A stretch of 64,000 bases of DNA from Polaromonas sp047303325 (GTDB lineage: Bacteria > Pseudomonadota > Gammaproteobacteria > Burkholderiales > Burkholderiaceae_C), in NCBI RefSeq assembly GCF_047303325.1, contig NZ_JBKBEX010000014.1:1-64000 (forward strand). The letters run 5' to 3'. Shown one piece after another: positions 55,678 to 64,000 of this stretch (position 1 is its first letter; each line of letters begins with the position of its first letter). Position numbers and translations under genes: made by a program. The notes beneath the pieces are model-generated. The model ran no database searches, had not been told where the DNA came from, and saw nothing but the letters and a program-made list of their open reading frames with translations.

Positions 55678-55766
55678 TTCGCCCAAGCGTGCACAAGATA
55701 CGTCTCGGTCAAGACTCTTGCAGGCTGCTTTTGAGAGGGTGGTGGCTTTGTATGCGCTCGGGCGAA
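55678..55766 (-). promoter_or_regulatory. Structured leader of carA
   Basis: In the carA 5' region on the minus strand, TTCGCCCGAGCG (55766-55755) can pair with CGCTTGGGCGAA (55689-55678): 12 pairs, one G-U. An inner hairpin (GCAAGAGTCT ... AGACGTATCTTGTGC) sits in the loop. A TATAAT hexamer lies upstream (55794-55789). This may be an attenuator or a protein-binding leader; carAB operons are often controlled by pyrimidines and arginine. Function is inferred only. Confidence 0.45.
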
Positions 55767-55803
55767 GCTGTGTTTTGAAAAGCCACTGATTATAGCTCAG
55801 GCT

Positions 55804-55915
55804 GCGGCCCCCACGGTCGCTCATTGCGTGAGCCTGCGGCATCTCCCTGCCCCTTTCATCACGAGAGGAGCCGCCGCCTGCGGCCTGGCAAAGCCAGTTC
55901 CGCGGCCCCTGCTGG
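55804..55915 (+). repeat. Dispersed ~110-bp intergenic repeat, copy A
   Basis: This segment between carA and the trmH-like gene aligns over about 110 bp with the reverse strand of 59372-59477. Shared blocks include GGCCCCCACG, CTGCCCCTTTC-TCACGA, GCCTGCGGCC and GGCAAAGCC. A small hairpin CTGGC-AAA-GCCAG is CCGGC-AAA-GCCGG in the other copy, a paired change. It is noncoding and REP/ERIC-like. Confidence 0.7.
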
Positions 55916-55917
55916 AA

Positions 55918-56694
55918 TTAAGAATCTCTAACCAGGGAACTGGCGTATAGACAGATCGCGGCGGCTGCCGCCACATTGAGTGATTCTTCGCCGCCCGGCT
56001 GGTCTATGCGGACCTTGAGTGCCGCCCTGGCCATCAGGTCATCACCTACGCCCTGCCCTTCGTGGCCCATGGCCCAGGCGCAGGGCATGGGCAGTTTTTG
56101 CTGGTGCAAAAAGTCGCCGTGATGCGAGCTGGTGACGACGATGGGCACCGTCAAGGCCGCCAGCGCCTCGGGCTCCAGGCTTTCCACCAGGTGCAGGGCA
56201 AAGTGGGCGCCCATGCCGGCGCGCAGCACTTTGGGCGACCACAGCGCCGCCGTGCCCTTGAGGGCGATGACCTGGCCGAAACCAAAGGCCGCCGCACTGC
56301 GCAGGATGGAGCCGACATTGCCGGCGTCCTGCACCCGGTCCAGGATCACCGAGGCCGCATCGGGCCGCAGGCCGGCAGCAGCGGGCAGGCCCAGGACAAA
56401 GCCCATGCGCGCGGGTGACTCGAGGCCACTGATCTCGGGCAGCAAGGCGTCGGGGATCACGATGCTTTTGTCAGCCGCCCGCGTAAATTCCGCGGGTGCC
56501 GCAGGCCAATAAGACTCGGCGAACACGGCCAGCGCTGGTTTGAGTCCGCGCGCCAGCGCCGCGCGGCACAGGTGGTCACCCTCCAGCCAGACACGCCCCT
56601 GCTTGCGATAGGCCGTGCTGTCCTGGGACAGCTTGCGCAAGTCCTTGATCAGCGGGTTGTCGCGCGAGGTGACGTGTGTGGCTTCGGTGGACAT
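55918..56694 (-). CDS. TrmH-family (SpoU) RNA 2'-O-methyltransferase
   Basis: 258 residues. N-terminal substrate-binding part (VTSRDNPLIKDLRKLSQDST ... VWLEGDHLCRAALARG) is typical of RlmB/TrmH-like enzymes. The SPOUT knot motifs are ILDRVQDAGNVGSILRSAAA, WAMGHEGQGV and GEESLNVAAAAAICLY. Methylates rRNA or tRNA; the exact site is unknown. The ATG at 56694 lies 26 bp from rnhB, and the gene is the last of the lpx operon. Confidence 0.92.
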   Translation of the reverse strand: MSTEATHVTSRDNPLIKDLRKLSQDSTAYRKQGRVWLEGDHLCRAALARGLKPALAVFAESYWPAAPAEFTRAADKSIVIPDALLPEISGLESPARMGFVLGLPAAAGLRPDAASVILDRVQDAGNVGSILRSAAAFGFGQVIALKGTAALWSPKVLRAGMGAHFALHLVESLEPEALAALTVPIVVTSSHHGDFLHQQKLPMPCAWAMGHEGQGVGDDLMARAALKVRIDQPGGEESLNVAAAAAICLYASSLVRDS

Positions 56695-56720
56695 CCCGCC
56701 TGAGGAGGCCGAGCCTGGAC

Positions 56721-57338
56721 TCACCGCAGAACCTCGGCCACCGGGGCGAAGGACTTGCGGTGCTGCGGGCAGGCACCATGCTCGCGCAGCGCAGCCAGGT
56801 GCTCGGCCGTGCTGTAGCCCTTGTGGTCGGCAAAGCCGTATTGCGGGTATTCGAGATGGAATTGGGCGCACCAGCGGTCGCGGTGCACCTTGGCCAAGAT
56901 GGAGGCCGCCGAGATGGCGGGCACCAGCGCATCGCCGCCCACAATGGCTTCCGACAGGATCACCAAGGTGGGCAGGCGATTGCCGTCGACCAGCACCTTG
57001 TTGGGCTTGAGGCGCAAACCCTCCACCGCGCGCTTCATGGCCAGCATGGTGGCCTGCAGGATGTTGATGCTGTCGATTTCTTCCACGCTGGCCTCAGCTA
57101 TCGAGCAGCACAAGGCCTTGGCACGGATTTCGTCGTAGAGTTTTTCGCGGCGCAGGGCCGTGAGCTTTTTGGAGTCAGCCAAGCCCTTGATCGGGTTCAA
57201 TTCGTCAAGAATGACGGCGGCGGCCACCACGGGCCCCATCAGGGGACCGCGCCCCGCTTCGTCAACACCGGCCACCAGCCCGGGTATGTCCCAGGACAGC
57301 GCGGTTTGCTCAGCTTTCAAGAATTTGCTGGATCGCAT
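56721..57338 (-). CDS. rnhB: Ribonuclease HII
   Basis: 205 residues. Catalytic acidic residues in GVDEAGRGPLMGPVVAAAVI (DEAGRG motif) and in VDGNRLPTL; the family's SKKL motif is also present (LADSKKLTALRR). Removes ribonucleotides from DNA. Its start overlaps the lpxB stop by 29 bp, as is usual in this operon. Confidence 0.97.
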   Translation of the reverse strand: MRSSKFLKAEQTALSWDIPGLVAGVDEAGRGPLMGPVVAAAVILDELNPIKGLADSKKLTALRREKLYDEIRAKALCCSIAEASVEEIDSINILQATMLAMKRAVEGLRLKPNKVLVDGNRLPTLVILSEAIVGGDALVPAISAASILAKVHRDRWCAQFHLEYPQYGFADHKGYSTAEHLAALREHGACPQHRKSFAPVAEVLR

Positions 57339-58512
57339 CGGTCGCTAATGTTGAGGTATCTCGCCGCAGTTCGGTATGCAGTGCGGCGAATCGTTGTTCC
57401 ACGGCCACTATTTTGTCAGGTGCCGACGATTTTGCCTCCACCCATTGCAGGACCGCCGCAGCCAGCGCTTCGGGCGTGGCCTGGTCCTGCAGCAACTCGG
57501 GGACGACAAAGTCCCGGCACAGGATATTGGGCAGCCCCACCCAGGGCTGCAGTTTTTTGCGCCGCATGATTTGCCACGACAGCCAGTTCATGTTGTAGGC
57601 GATGACCATGGGCCGCTTGAAAAGCGCCGCCTCCAGCGTGGCGGTGCCGCTGGCGATCAGCGTGAAGTCGCAGGCGGCCAGCGCGGTATGTGACTGGCCT
57701 TCGAGGATTTGCAGCTGGTCTCGCATGCCGGTTTCGCCGGCGATGCGTTCGATGGCGGACTTCAGGGCGGGAATGGCGGGTACGACGAAACGAACGGCCG
57801 GCTGCGCCCGCCGGATCAGAGCGGCTGCCGCAAAGAAGCGCTGGGCCAGGTACTGGATTTCCGACTTCCGGCTGCCCGGCAGGATGGCAATCACGGTGTC
57901 TTCATCCCGCAAGCCCAGCGCGCGCCGCGCGGCGGCGCGGTCGGGCTGCACGGGAATGACATTGGCCAGCGGATGCCCGACATAGGTCGCGGCGATGCCG
58001 TGGGCGGCCAGCAAGGCCGGCTCGAACGGGAAGATGCACAGCACATGGTCCACGCTGCGGCGGATTTTCTCGACCCGGTCGGCACGCCACGCCCAGATGG
58101 AGGGGCAGACGAAATGGACGGTCTTGATGCCCTGGGCTTTCAGCGCGGCCTCCAGGTCCAGGTTGAAGTCGGGCGCATCCACACCGACAAAGACATCGGG
58201 ACGCTGCGCCAGCAGGCGCTGCTTGAGCTGTTCACGTATGCCAACGATCTCGCGGTAGTGGCGCAGCACCTCGACGTAACCGCGCACGGCCAGCTTCTCG
58301 CTGGGCCATCCCGCTTCAAACCCGCGCTTGGCCATCTGCGGGCCGCCTATGCCGCTGGAACTCAATGCCGGCCAGCGGGCCTTGAGGCCGTCGAGCAGCA
58401 AGCCCGCCAGCAGGTCGCCGGAGGTTTCCCCCGCGACCATGGCCACCTTGGGCCTTGCCGTGGGGCCGCCAGCCTCTCCACGGGCTGGCAGAGGGCTGGT
58501 CTCGAGAGACAT
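57310..58512 (-). CDS. lpxB: Lipid A disaccharide synthase
   Basis: 400 residues, GT19 family. VAMVAGETSGDLLAGLL near the N-terminus and HFVCPSIWAWRADRVEKI are family signatures. It joins UDP-diacylglucosamine and lipid X in lipid A synthesis. It lies 5 bp downstream of lpxA and overlaps rnhB. Confidence 0.97.
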   Translation of the reverse strand: MSLETSPLPARGEAGGPTARPKVAMVAGETSGDLLAGLLLDGLKARWPALSSSGIGGPQMAKRGFEAGWPSEKLAVRGYVEVLRHYREIVGIREQLKQRLLAQRPDVFVGVDAPDFNLDLEAALKAQGIKTVHFVCPSIWAWRADRVEKIRRSVDHVLCIFPFEPALLAAHGIAATYVGHPLANVIPVQPDRAAARRALGLRDEDTVIAILPGSRKSEIQYLAQRFFAAAALIRRAQPAVRFVVPAIPALKSAIERIAGETGMRDQLQILEGQSHTALAACDFTLIASGTATLEAALFKRPMVIAYNMNWLSWQIMRRKKLQPWVGLPNILCRDFVVPELLQDQATPEALAAAVLQWVEAKSSAPDKIVAVEQRFAALHTELRRDTSTLATDAIQQILES

Positions 58513-58517
58513 GGGCC

Positions 58518-59312
58518 TTACCGGACGATGCCGCGTTGCGGCGAGGTTTGCTCCAGGAAGGAGAGCATCATCTGCACATCAGGCGCAGCCTCCGGGTGTT
58601 TCCCGGTCAGCTCGGCAATGCGCACGCGTGCCTGGTCCAGCGTGAGGTCGTCGCGGTACAAGGCCTTGTGCATGGCTTTGACGGCGGAAATACGGTCGGG
58701 CGAAAACCCGCGCCGGCGCAAGCCTTCGAAGTTCATGGACCGCGCCTCGGCGGGCTGGCCCTGCACCATGACAAAAGGCGGCAGGTCGGCGAACAGCAGC
58801 GAGCACATGGCCGTCATGCTGTGCGCGCCCAGCCTGACAAACTGGTGAACCACCGTGAACCCGCCCAGGATCACCCAGTCGCCCACATGCACATGGCCGG
58901 CAAGTTGGGAGTTGTTGGCAAAAATGGTGTTGTTGCCGACCGAGCAGTCGTGCGCCAGGTGCACATAGGCCATCAGCCAGTTGTCGTTGCCCACGCGCGT
59001 CACGCCGGTGTCGCCCGGCGAACCGATGTTGAAGGTGCAGAACTCGCGGATCGTGTTGCGGTCGCCTATGACCAGTTCGCAGGGCTCGCCGGCGTACTTT
59101 TTGTCCTGCGGAATCGCGCCCAGCGAATTGAACTGGAAAATGCGGTTGTCACGGCCTATGGTGGTGTGGCCTTCGATGACGCAGTGCGCGCCAACGGTAG
59201 TGCCCGCACCTATCTTCACGTGCGGCCCGATGATGGTGTAAGGCCCGACACTCACCGACTCATGGAGCTGGGCCTGCGGGTCAATCAGTGCGGTGGGATG
59301 GATAGTCGTCAT
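58518..59312 (-). CDS. lpxA: UDP-N-acetylglucosamine acyltransferase
   Basis: 264 residues with left-handed beta-helix hexapeptide repeats (IHPTALIDPQAQLHESVSVG ... IGPHVKIGAGTTVG). The catalytic His lies in YVHLAHDCSVGNN. It catalyses the first step of lipid A synthesis. Upstream, 167 bp separate it from fabZ, occupied mainly by repeat copy B. Confidence 0.97.
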   Translation of the reverse strand: MTTIHPTALIDPQAQLHESVSVGPYTIIGPHVKIGAGTTVGAHCVIEGHTTIGRDNRIFQFNSLGAIPQDKKYAGEPCELVIGDRNTIREFCTFNIGSPGDTGVTRVGNDNWLMAYVHLAHDCSVGNNTIFANNSQLAGHVHVGDWVILGGFTVVHQFVRLGAHSMTAMCSLLFADLPPFVMVQGQPAEARSMNFEGLRRRGFSPDRISAVKAMHKALYRDDLTLDQARVRIAELTGKHPEAAPDVQMMLSFLEQTSPQRGIVR

Positions 59313-59371
59313 GACAAAACCAATTGTTCAGCGAATAGGGCGGCCGAAAGCCGTACGGGCAAGTCCCCAGT

Positions 59372-59477
59372 CACGCCGGGGCCGTGGAACCGGCTTTGCC
59401 GGGCCGCAGGCGCAGCGGCCCCATTCGTGAGGAAAGGGGCAGCGCGCCGCAGGCGCGAAGCGAAGAGCGTGGGGGCC
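59372..59477 (-). repeat. Dispersed ~110-bp intergenic repeat, copy B
   Basis: Noncoding insertion between fabZ and lpxA, homologous in the minus orientation to 55804-55915. It carries the hairpin CCGGC-AAA-GCCGG. It interrupts an operon whose other members overlap or nearly overlap. Confidence 0.7.
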
Positions 59478-59479
59478 AT

Positions 59480-59920
59480 TCAGGCAATAGTGCGCATGGT
59501 GCACATCAGTTCGGCCTCGCAAGCGACGGTGTCGCCGACGCGAGTCACGCCCTTGAACTTGAAAATACCGGCCTTCATGCGGTCCAGGGTGACATCCATG
59601 ATCAACTGGTCGCCCGGCTCGACGGGGCGCTTGAAGCGCGCGCCGTCTATGCCCGCGAAGTAGTACACCGTCTTGTCGTCGGGCGTCACGCCCAGGGTTT
59701 CAAAGGCCAGCAAGGCGGCGGCCTGCGCCATGGCTTCCAGCATCAGCACGCCGGGCATGACCGGGTGATGCGGGAAATGGCCCATAAAAAACGGCTCGTT
59801 GATCGTGACGTTCTTGAGCGCCTTGATACTTTTGCCTTTTTCAATTTCGAGTACGCGGTCCACCAGCAGGATGGGATAGCGATGCGGAAGCTGCTTGAGA
59901 ATTTGGTGGATATCCATCAT
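59480..59920 (-). CDS. fabZ: 3-hydroxyacyl-ACP dehydratase FabZ
   Basis: 146 residues with hot-dog fold. Catalytic His in LPHRYPILLVDRV and Glu in GVLMLEAMAQAAALL, plus FMGHFPHHPVMPG. It dehydrates beta-hydroxyacyl-ACPs. The start overlaps the lpxD stop by 4 bp. Confidence 0.97.
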   Translation of the reverse strand: MMDIHQILKQLPHRYPILLVDRVLEIEKGKSIKALKNVTINEPFFMGHFPHHPVMPGVLMLEAMAQAAALLAFETLGVTPDDKTVYYFAGIDGARFKRPVEPGDQLIMDVTLDRMKAGIFKFKGVTRVGDTVACEAELMCTMRTIA

Positions 59921-60978
59921 GATTTTTCTTCAATGTGTCCTGAGTTCAGAATGGCTTTTTCAGCCTGCCGCAGGCGCTCGCGCAACGTGTGGAGCTGCTT
60001 GAGCGAGGCGGCATTTTTTTCCCAGACAGCATTGTCGTCGATGGGAAAGAGCCCGGTGTAATTTCCGGGCTTGAGGAGGGACCGCGTCACAACGGACGCC
60101 GCCGACACATGCACGTGGTCGGCCAGGCTCAGGTGGCCCAGCACAATGGCGCCGCCGCCCACCGTGCAGTGGGCGCCAATGGTGGCGCTGCCCGCAACAC
60201 CGGCACAGCCCGCCATGGCGGTGTGTTTGCCCACCCGCACGTTGTGGCCGATCTGCACCAAGTTGTCGAGCTTGACGCCGTCTTCGAGTATGGTGTCCTG
60301 CAGGGCGCCGCGATCTATGCAGGTGTTGGCCCCGATCTCCACGTCGTCGCCTATCAGCACGCCGCCCAGTTGCTCTATCTTGACCCATTCCCCCTGGTGC
60401 AAGGCAAAACCGAAACCGTCGGCGCCTATCACCGCGCCCGGGTGCACAATGCAGCGCGCGCCCATGCGGCAACCGTCAGCCAAGGTGACGCGCGCCGACA
60501 GGCGGCTGCCGGCGCCGACCTGCGCCCCCCGGCCGACGACGCAGTGCTCGGCGATGCGGGCACCCTCGCCTATGACCGCGCCCTCCCCTATGCAGGCAAA
60601 AGCCCCCACTGAGACGTCGGGGGCCAGCGAAGCCGTGGGATCAATGAAGGCACTGGGGTGAATGTACGGCGCGGCCTGCGGGGCATGCCGCTGCTTCCAG
60701 AGCTGGGTGACCAGCGCGAAGGCATGGTAGGGGTCGTCCACCACGATGCAGGCGCCCCGGGCCACTGCGGCCTGCCGCGCGGCGGGCGCCACGATGACGC
60801 AGGCCGCGGCGGACTGCGCCAATTTCGCCACGTATTTGGGATGGCTGAGGAAGCTCAGGTCCTGAGGCCCGGAGGCCTCCAGGGTGGAGAGCCGCTCAAT
60901 CTGCAGGCCGGGATCGCCGATCAACTCGGCATTGAGGCCGGCGAGGAACTGGGCGATGTCGGCAAGACGGAGTGTCAC
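59917..60978 (-). CDS. lpxD: UDP-3-O-acylglucosamine N-acyltransferase
   Basis: 353 residues. N-terminal uridine-binding domain is followed by hexapeptide repeats (IHPSAFIDPTASLAPDVSVG ... ) and the catalytic His in NLVQIGHNVRVGKHTAMAGC. The C-terminus has a helical extension. It catalyses the third step of lipid A synthesis. Confidence 0.97.
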   Translation of the reverse strand: MTLRLADIAQFLAGLNAELIGDPGLQIERLSTLEASGPQDLSFLSHPKYVAKLAQSAAACVIVAPAARQAAVARGACIVVDDPYHAFALVTQLWKQRHAPQAAPYIHPSAFIDPTASLAPDVSVGAFACIGEGAVIGEGARIAEHCVVGRGAQVGAGSRLSARVTLADGCRMGARCIVHPGAVIGADGFGFALHQGEWVKIEQLGGVLIGDDVEIGANTCIDRGALQDTILEDGVKLDNLVQIGHNVRVGKHTAMAGCAGVAGSATIGAHCTVGGGAIVLGHLSLADHVHVSAASVVTRSLLKPGNYTGLFPIDDNAVWEKNAASLKQLHTLRERLRQAEKAILNSGHIEEKS

Positions 60979-61027
60979 ACTGCGCCTGCCGTTTTGGCGA
61001 TGGTGATCGTGGTGAACACCCCCGCTA

Positions 61028-61534
61028 TCAACGGGCGGCGTTCAGCGCCTTGATCACCTTGTCGGTGATGTCGTGTTTGGGGTTGACGTACACCGACTCC
61101 TGAAGGATCAGGTCGTACTTTTCGGTTTCAGCCAGGGTTTTCACGACCTTGTTGGCGCGCTCAATCACCTGCTGGAGTTCTTCGTTCTTGCGGGTGTTCA
61201 GGTCTTCCTGGAACTCGCGGCGCTTGCGCTGGAAATCCCGGTCCTGGTCCACCAGCTGCTTTTGCCGCGTGTTGCGCTGGCTTTCAGCCAGCGTGGGCGC
61301 CTCGCGCTCAAACTTGTCGGACAGCGTCTTGAGCTGGTTCGCCAGGTCGTTCAGTTCTTTTTCACGCTTGCTGAATTCCTGCTCGAGCTTGGTCTGGGCG
61401 GCTTTGGCGGAATTGGCTTCGCGGAAAATCCGGTCCAGATTGACGACACCGACCTTGAACTCCTGCGCGCTCGCGGAGAAGCCCGCCAATGCGACAACAA
61501 GGCCGAGGAAAATTTTGTGTGAAAGATGCTTCAT
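61028..61534 (-). CDS. skp: Periplasmic chaperone Skp/OmpH
   Basis: 168 residues with signal peptide (IFLGLVVALAGFSASA). The long coiled-coil arms are visible in the Lys/Glu-rich KLEQEFSKREKELNDLANQL and the following KRREFQEDLNTRKNEELQQ. It delivers unfolded outer-membrane proteins to BamA. The start shares one base with the bamA stop (TAATG). Confidence 0.95.
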   Translation of the reverse strand: MKHLSHKIFLGLVVALAGFSASAQEFKVGVVNLDRIFREANSAKAAQTKLEQEFSKREKELNDLANQLKTLSDKFEREAPTLAESQRNTRQKQLVDQDRDFQRKRREFQEDLNTRKNEELQQVIERANKVVKTLAETEKYDLILQESVYVNPKHDITDKVIKALNAAR

Positions 61535-63831
61535 TAGAAAGATGTACCAATTTGGAATTGCAACCGCTCTATTCTATCGCCTGGCTTTTTACGCAGGGGC
61601 GTGGCAATGGCGAGCCGCAAGGGCCCCAACGGGGAAATCCAGCTGATGCCGACGCCGGTTGAGACGCGCAGGTCATTCAGCTTGTATTGCTCTTTTTCCC
61701 CGAACACGTTGCCGGCGTCGACGAAACCGAACAAACGCAGGGTCCTGTCGTTGCCGGCGCCTGGGAACGGCGCGATCAGTTCAGCGTTCAGGGTCAGTTT
61801 TTTCGGTCCGCCAATGGCCAGGTCGGACGCATCGCGCGGGCCCAGGGAGCTCTGCTCGAAGCCGCGCACCGATCCGAGGCCGCCCGAGTAGTAGTTCTTG
61901 AACAGCGGATAGGGCTGGCCGTTCAGGCCCTTGCCCCAGCCGAACTCGCCGTTCAGGGCGACGGTGAACTGCTTGTTCAGCGGAATGTACTGCTGGATCT
62001 GGTAATTGGCCCGCACGAACTTGATGTCGCCGGCGACACCCCAGTCGCCGTACACGCGCTGATAGCGGCCCGTGGTGGGGACAAGGGAGCTGTCCCGGCT
62101 GTCGCGGGACCAGCCGATCGTCAGGGGAACGGAGCTGCTCTTGTAACCGAACTGGTTGGCGTAGTCCTGGTAGCTGACGGGAAGGTTGGTGCCGGGAACA
62201 ATGGTCAGTTGCTCGTAACCGCTGCCGAAATAGACGGTATCGTTCTCGGTGAACGGCACCCCAAAGCGGATGCTGGCGCCGCGGGTTTTCAGGCTGTAGT
62301 CACCACCCTGGCCGGAAAGCGGTTTGGAGGTGCGGTCATAAACGTCGATGGTGCGCGAAATGCCGTCGGCCGTGAAATACGGGTCTATGGTGCTCAGCAC
62401 CAGTTGGCGATTGGACTTGCTGGTATTGAGTTCAATGCCCAGGTAGTTGCCCGAACCGAAGACGTTTTCCTGCTTGATGCCGAACAGCAGCGACACGCTG
62501 TCCGCACTGGAATAACCCGCACCGAGTTGCAAGTTGCCGGTGGGCTTTTCCGTCACGGTCATCGTGACGTCGACCTGGTCCTGGGTGCCGGGGACTTCCT
62601 GCGTGTCTATGTTCACATCGGTGAAGTAGCCCAAGCGGTCCACGCGGTCGCGCGAAAGGCGGATTTTGTCGCCGTCGTACCAGGACGACTCGAACTGGCG
62701 GAACTCGCGGCGCACGACTTCGTCGCGCGTGCGATTGTTGCCCGCCACGTTCACACGGCGCACATAAGCGCGGCGGGAAGGATCGGCCTGGATCACAAAG
62801 GCCACGCGGTTGTTGCTGCGATCGATCTCGGGCACGGCCTCGACGCGCGCGAAGGCAAACCCGAAAGTGCCGAAATAGTCAGTGAAGGCCTTGGTGGTTT
62901 CGGCCACCTGGTCGGCGTTGTAGGGCTCGCCAGGCTCAATCTTCACCAGGGTCTTGAACTCTTCTTCCTTGTTGAGGTAGTTGCCTTCGAGCTTGACGCC
63001 CGACACCACAAAACGCTCGCCTTCACTCACATTGACGGTAATGGCAATGCTTTGTTTGTCCGGGGAGATAGCGACCTGGGTGGAGTCGACCTTGAATTCC
63101 AGGTAGCCTCGCGACAGGTAGTAGGAGCGCAGCGTCTCGATGTCGGCATTGAGCTTGGTGCGTGAGTAGCGGTCGGACTTGGTGTACCAGCTGAGCCAGC
63201 CGCCGGTGTCCAGGTCAAACAGGCCCAGCAGCGTCGACTCGCTGAACGCCTTGTTGCCGGTGATGTGGATTTCCTTGATCTTCGCGACCTCGCCCTCAAC
63301 CACGCTGAAGGTCAGGTTGACGCGATTACGCTCAATCGGCGTGACGGTGGTGATCACCTCGACGCCATACAGGCTCTTGTTGATGTACTGGCGCTTAAGC
63401 TCCTGCTCGGCCTTGTCGGCAAGCGCCTTGTCGAAAGGCTGCCCGTCGGCGACGCCCGCTTCGCGCAGCGCTTTTTTCAACGCTTCCTTGTCGAATTCCT
63501 TGGTTCCGACGAAATCCACGTCGGCCACGGTCGGGCGCTCTTCAACAATCACCACCAGCACGTCGCCGCTGACTTCCAGCCTCACGTCCTTGAACAGCCC
63601 CAGGCCGAACAGCGCGCGGATGGCGGTCGAGCCCTTGTCGTCGTTGTAAGTTTCGCCGACACGAAAGGGAAGCGACGCAAAAATGGTTCCAGGCTCCACG
63701 CGCTGCAAACCTTCAACCCGAATGTCGCGTACCGTGAAAGGGTCAACCGCCCAGGCGGTGCTGGCTGCAAAAAGACCGGCGGCCATGGCGCAAACTGCGC
63801 GAAGTTTGAAGCGATTTATTTGTTTTTGCAT
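61534..63831 (-). CDS. bamA: Outer-membrane assembly factor BamA
   Basis: 765 residues with signal peptide (CAMAAGLFAASTAWA). Five POTRA domains (about 27-420) begin with FTVRDIRVEGLQRVEPGTIF. The beta-barrel carries the conserved loop-6 region (VRGFEQSSLGPRD, the RGF motif) and ends with a C-terminal Phe in FQIGTSF. Essential insertase of outer-membrane proteins. The start at 63831 was chosen because the signal peptide begins there; upstream ATGs are less likely. Confidence 0.96.
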   Translation of the reverse strand: MQKQINRFKLRAVCAMAAGLFAASTAWAVDPFTVRDIRVEGLQRVEPGTIFASLPFRVGETYNDDKGSTAIRALFGLGLFKDVRLEVSGDVLVVIVEERPTVADVDFVGTKEFDKEALKKALREAGVADGQPFDKALADKAEQELKRQYINKSLYGVEVITTVTPIERNRVNLTFSVVEGEVAKIKEIHITGNKAFSESTLLGLFDLDTGGWLSWYTKSDRYSRTKLNADIETLRSYYLSRGYLEFKVDSTQVAISPDKQSIAITVNVSEGERFVVSGVKLEGNYLNKEEEFKTLVKIEPGEPYNADQVAETTKAFTDYFGTFGFAFARVEAVPEIDRSNNRVAFVIQADPSRRAYVRRVNVAGNNRTRDEVVRREFRQFESSWYDGDKIRLSRDRVDRLGYFTDVNIDTQEVPGTQDQVDVTMTVTEKPTGNLQLGAGYSSADSVSLLFGIKQENVFGSGNYLGIELNTSKSNRQLVLSTIDPYFTADGISRTIDVYDRTSKPLSGQGGDYSLKTRGASIRFGVPFTENDTVYFGSGYEQLTIVPGTNLPVSYQDYANQFGYKSSSVPLTIGWSRDSRDSSLVPTTGRYQRVYGDWGVAGDIKFVRANYQIQQYIPLNKQFTVALNGEFGWGKGLNGQPYPLFKNYYSGGLGSVRGFEQSSLGPRDASDLAIGGPKKLTLNAELIAPFPGAGNDRTLRLFGFVDAGNVFGEKEQYKLNDLRVSTGVGISWISPLGPLRLAIATPLRKKPGDRIERLQFQIGTSF

Positions 63832-63844
63832 GAAATGTATGGAA

Positions 63845-64000
63845 TTAGCCCAAGAGCCGGGTGACATCATTAAACAGGGCAACACACATCATGCCCAGCA
63901 GGATCGCAACGCCACCGCGCTGCAACCGGTCCATCCAGGCGTCGGACACGCCTCGGCCAGTGATCCCCTCCCAAAGATAATACATCAGGTGCCCCCCATC
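63845..64000 (-). CDS. rseP: RseP site-2 protease, C-terminal fragment (cut by window edge)
   Basis: Only the last 51 codons are present: DGGHLMYYLWEGITGRGVSD at the cut, then DRLQRGGVAILLGMMCVALF and NDVTRLLG. The DGGHL is the PDZ-following LDG active-site region of RseP. In the usual operon rseP precedes bamA, as here. The rest lies beyond 64000. Confidence 0.9.
   Translation of the reverse strand, partial: DGGHLMYYLWEGITGRGVSDAWMDRLQRGGVAILLGMMCVALFNDVTRLLG

Overview
The window looks like a chromosomal segment of a Gram-negative betaproteobacterium of the order Burkholderiales, most likely Comamonadaceae (Polaromonas/Rhodoferax/Variovorax-like). The reasons are the high GC content of most genes, the order rseP-bamA-skp-lpxD-fabZ-lpxA-lpxB-rnhB-trmH-like, a pyruvate dehydrogenase E3 carrying its own lipoyl domain, and a betaproteobacterial proteasome homologue (BPH). 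This assignment comes from gene content alone; no database was searched. No rRNA, tRNA, CRISPR array or transposase gene was seen.

Layout. 1-600: a very large imperfect palindrome and a terminator. 0.6-13 kb: small and accessory genes, including a CigR-like exported protein, a Nei-type glycosylase, a Prx5-glutaredoxin fusion, a HipBA-type toxin-antitoxin pair behind an AT-rich operator region, a YegD-like Hsp70 pair, a TetR/DUF1348 divergon with twin operators, and an MCE/Mla-like lipid-transport trio without an ATPase. 13.4-15.9 kb: a lower-GC MBOAT (AlgI-like) plus AlgJ/AlgX-like O-acetylation pair. 16-22 kb: two LysE exporters around a MocR regulator, RidA, a PQQ-type sugar dehydrogenase and an NlpC/P60 peptidase. 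22.1-28.2 kb: a two-partner secretion system (TpsB and a 1438-residue TpsA). 28.7-31.5 kb: a glyoxalase-like gene split by a 265-bp TA-flanked palindromic element, then a glycosyltransferase and an AlkZ-like protein. 31.7-36.4 kb: one tightly overlapping operon with a xanthine-oxidase-family Mo hydroxylase and soxXYZA. 36.4-38.05 kb: a retron-type reverse transcriptase with a candidate msr-msd RNA upstream. 38.2-45.1 kb: aceE-aceF-bph-lpdA. 45.4-48.7 kb: a FixL/FixJ-like two-component pair. 48.8-55.7 kb: folD, a DUF4149 gene, greA, and carA-(small membrane protein)-carB. 55.9-64 kb: the conserved outer-membrane/lipid A operon.

The most unusual items are these. (1) A probable retron: an RT with YADD and VTG motifs, preceded by a 16-nt near-perfect long-range inverted repeat (candidate a1/a2) that encloses nested hairpins. 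(2) Two related, transposase-less, TA-flanked palindromic elements of 265-266 bp. One interrupts a VOC-family gene, and its removal with one TA restores the reading frame exactly. The two copies share a hairpin with compensatory changes. (3) A Sox subset (XYZA, without B or CD) co-transcribed with a Mo hydroxylase, with a non-canonical SoxY carrier tail. (4) A proteasome-like peptidase embedded in the pyruvate dehydrogenase operon.
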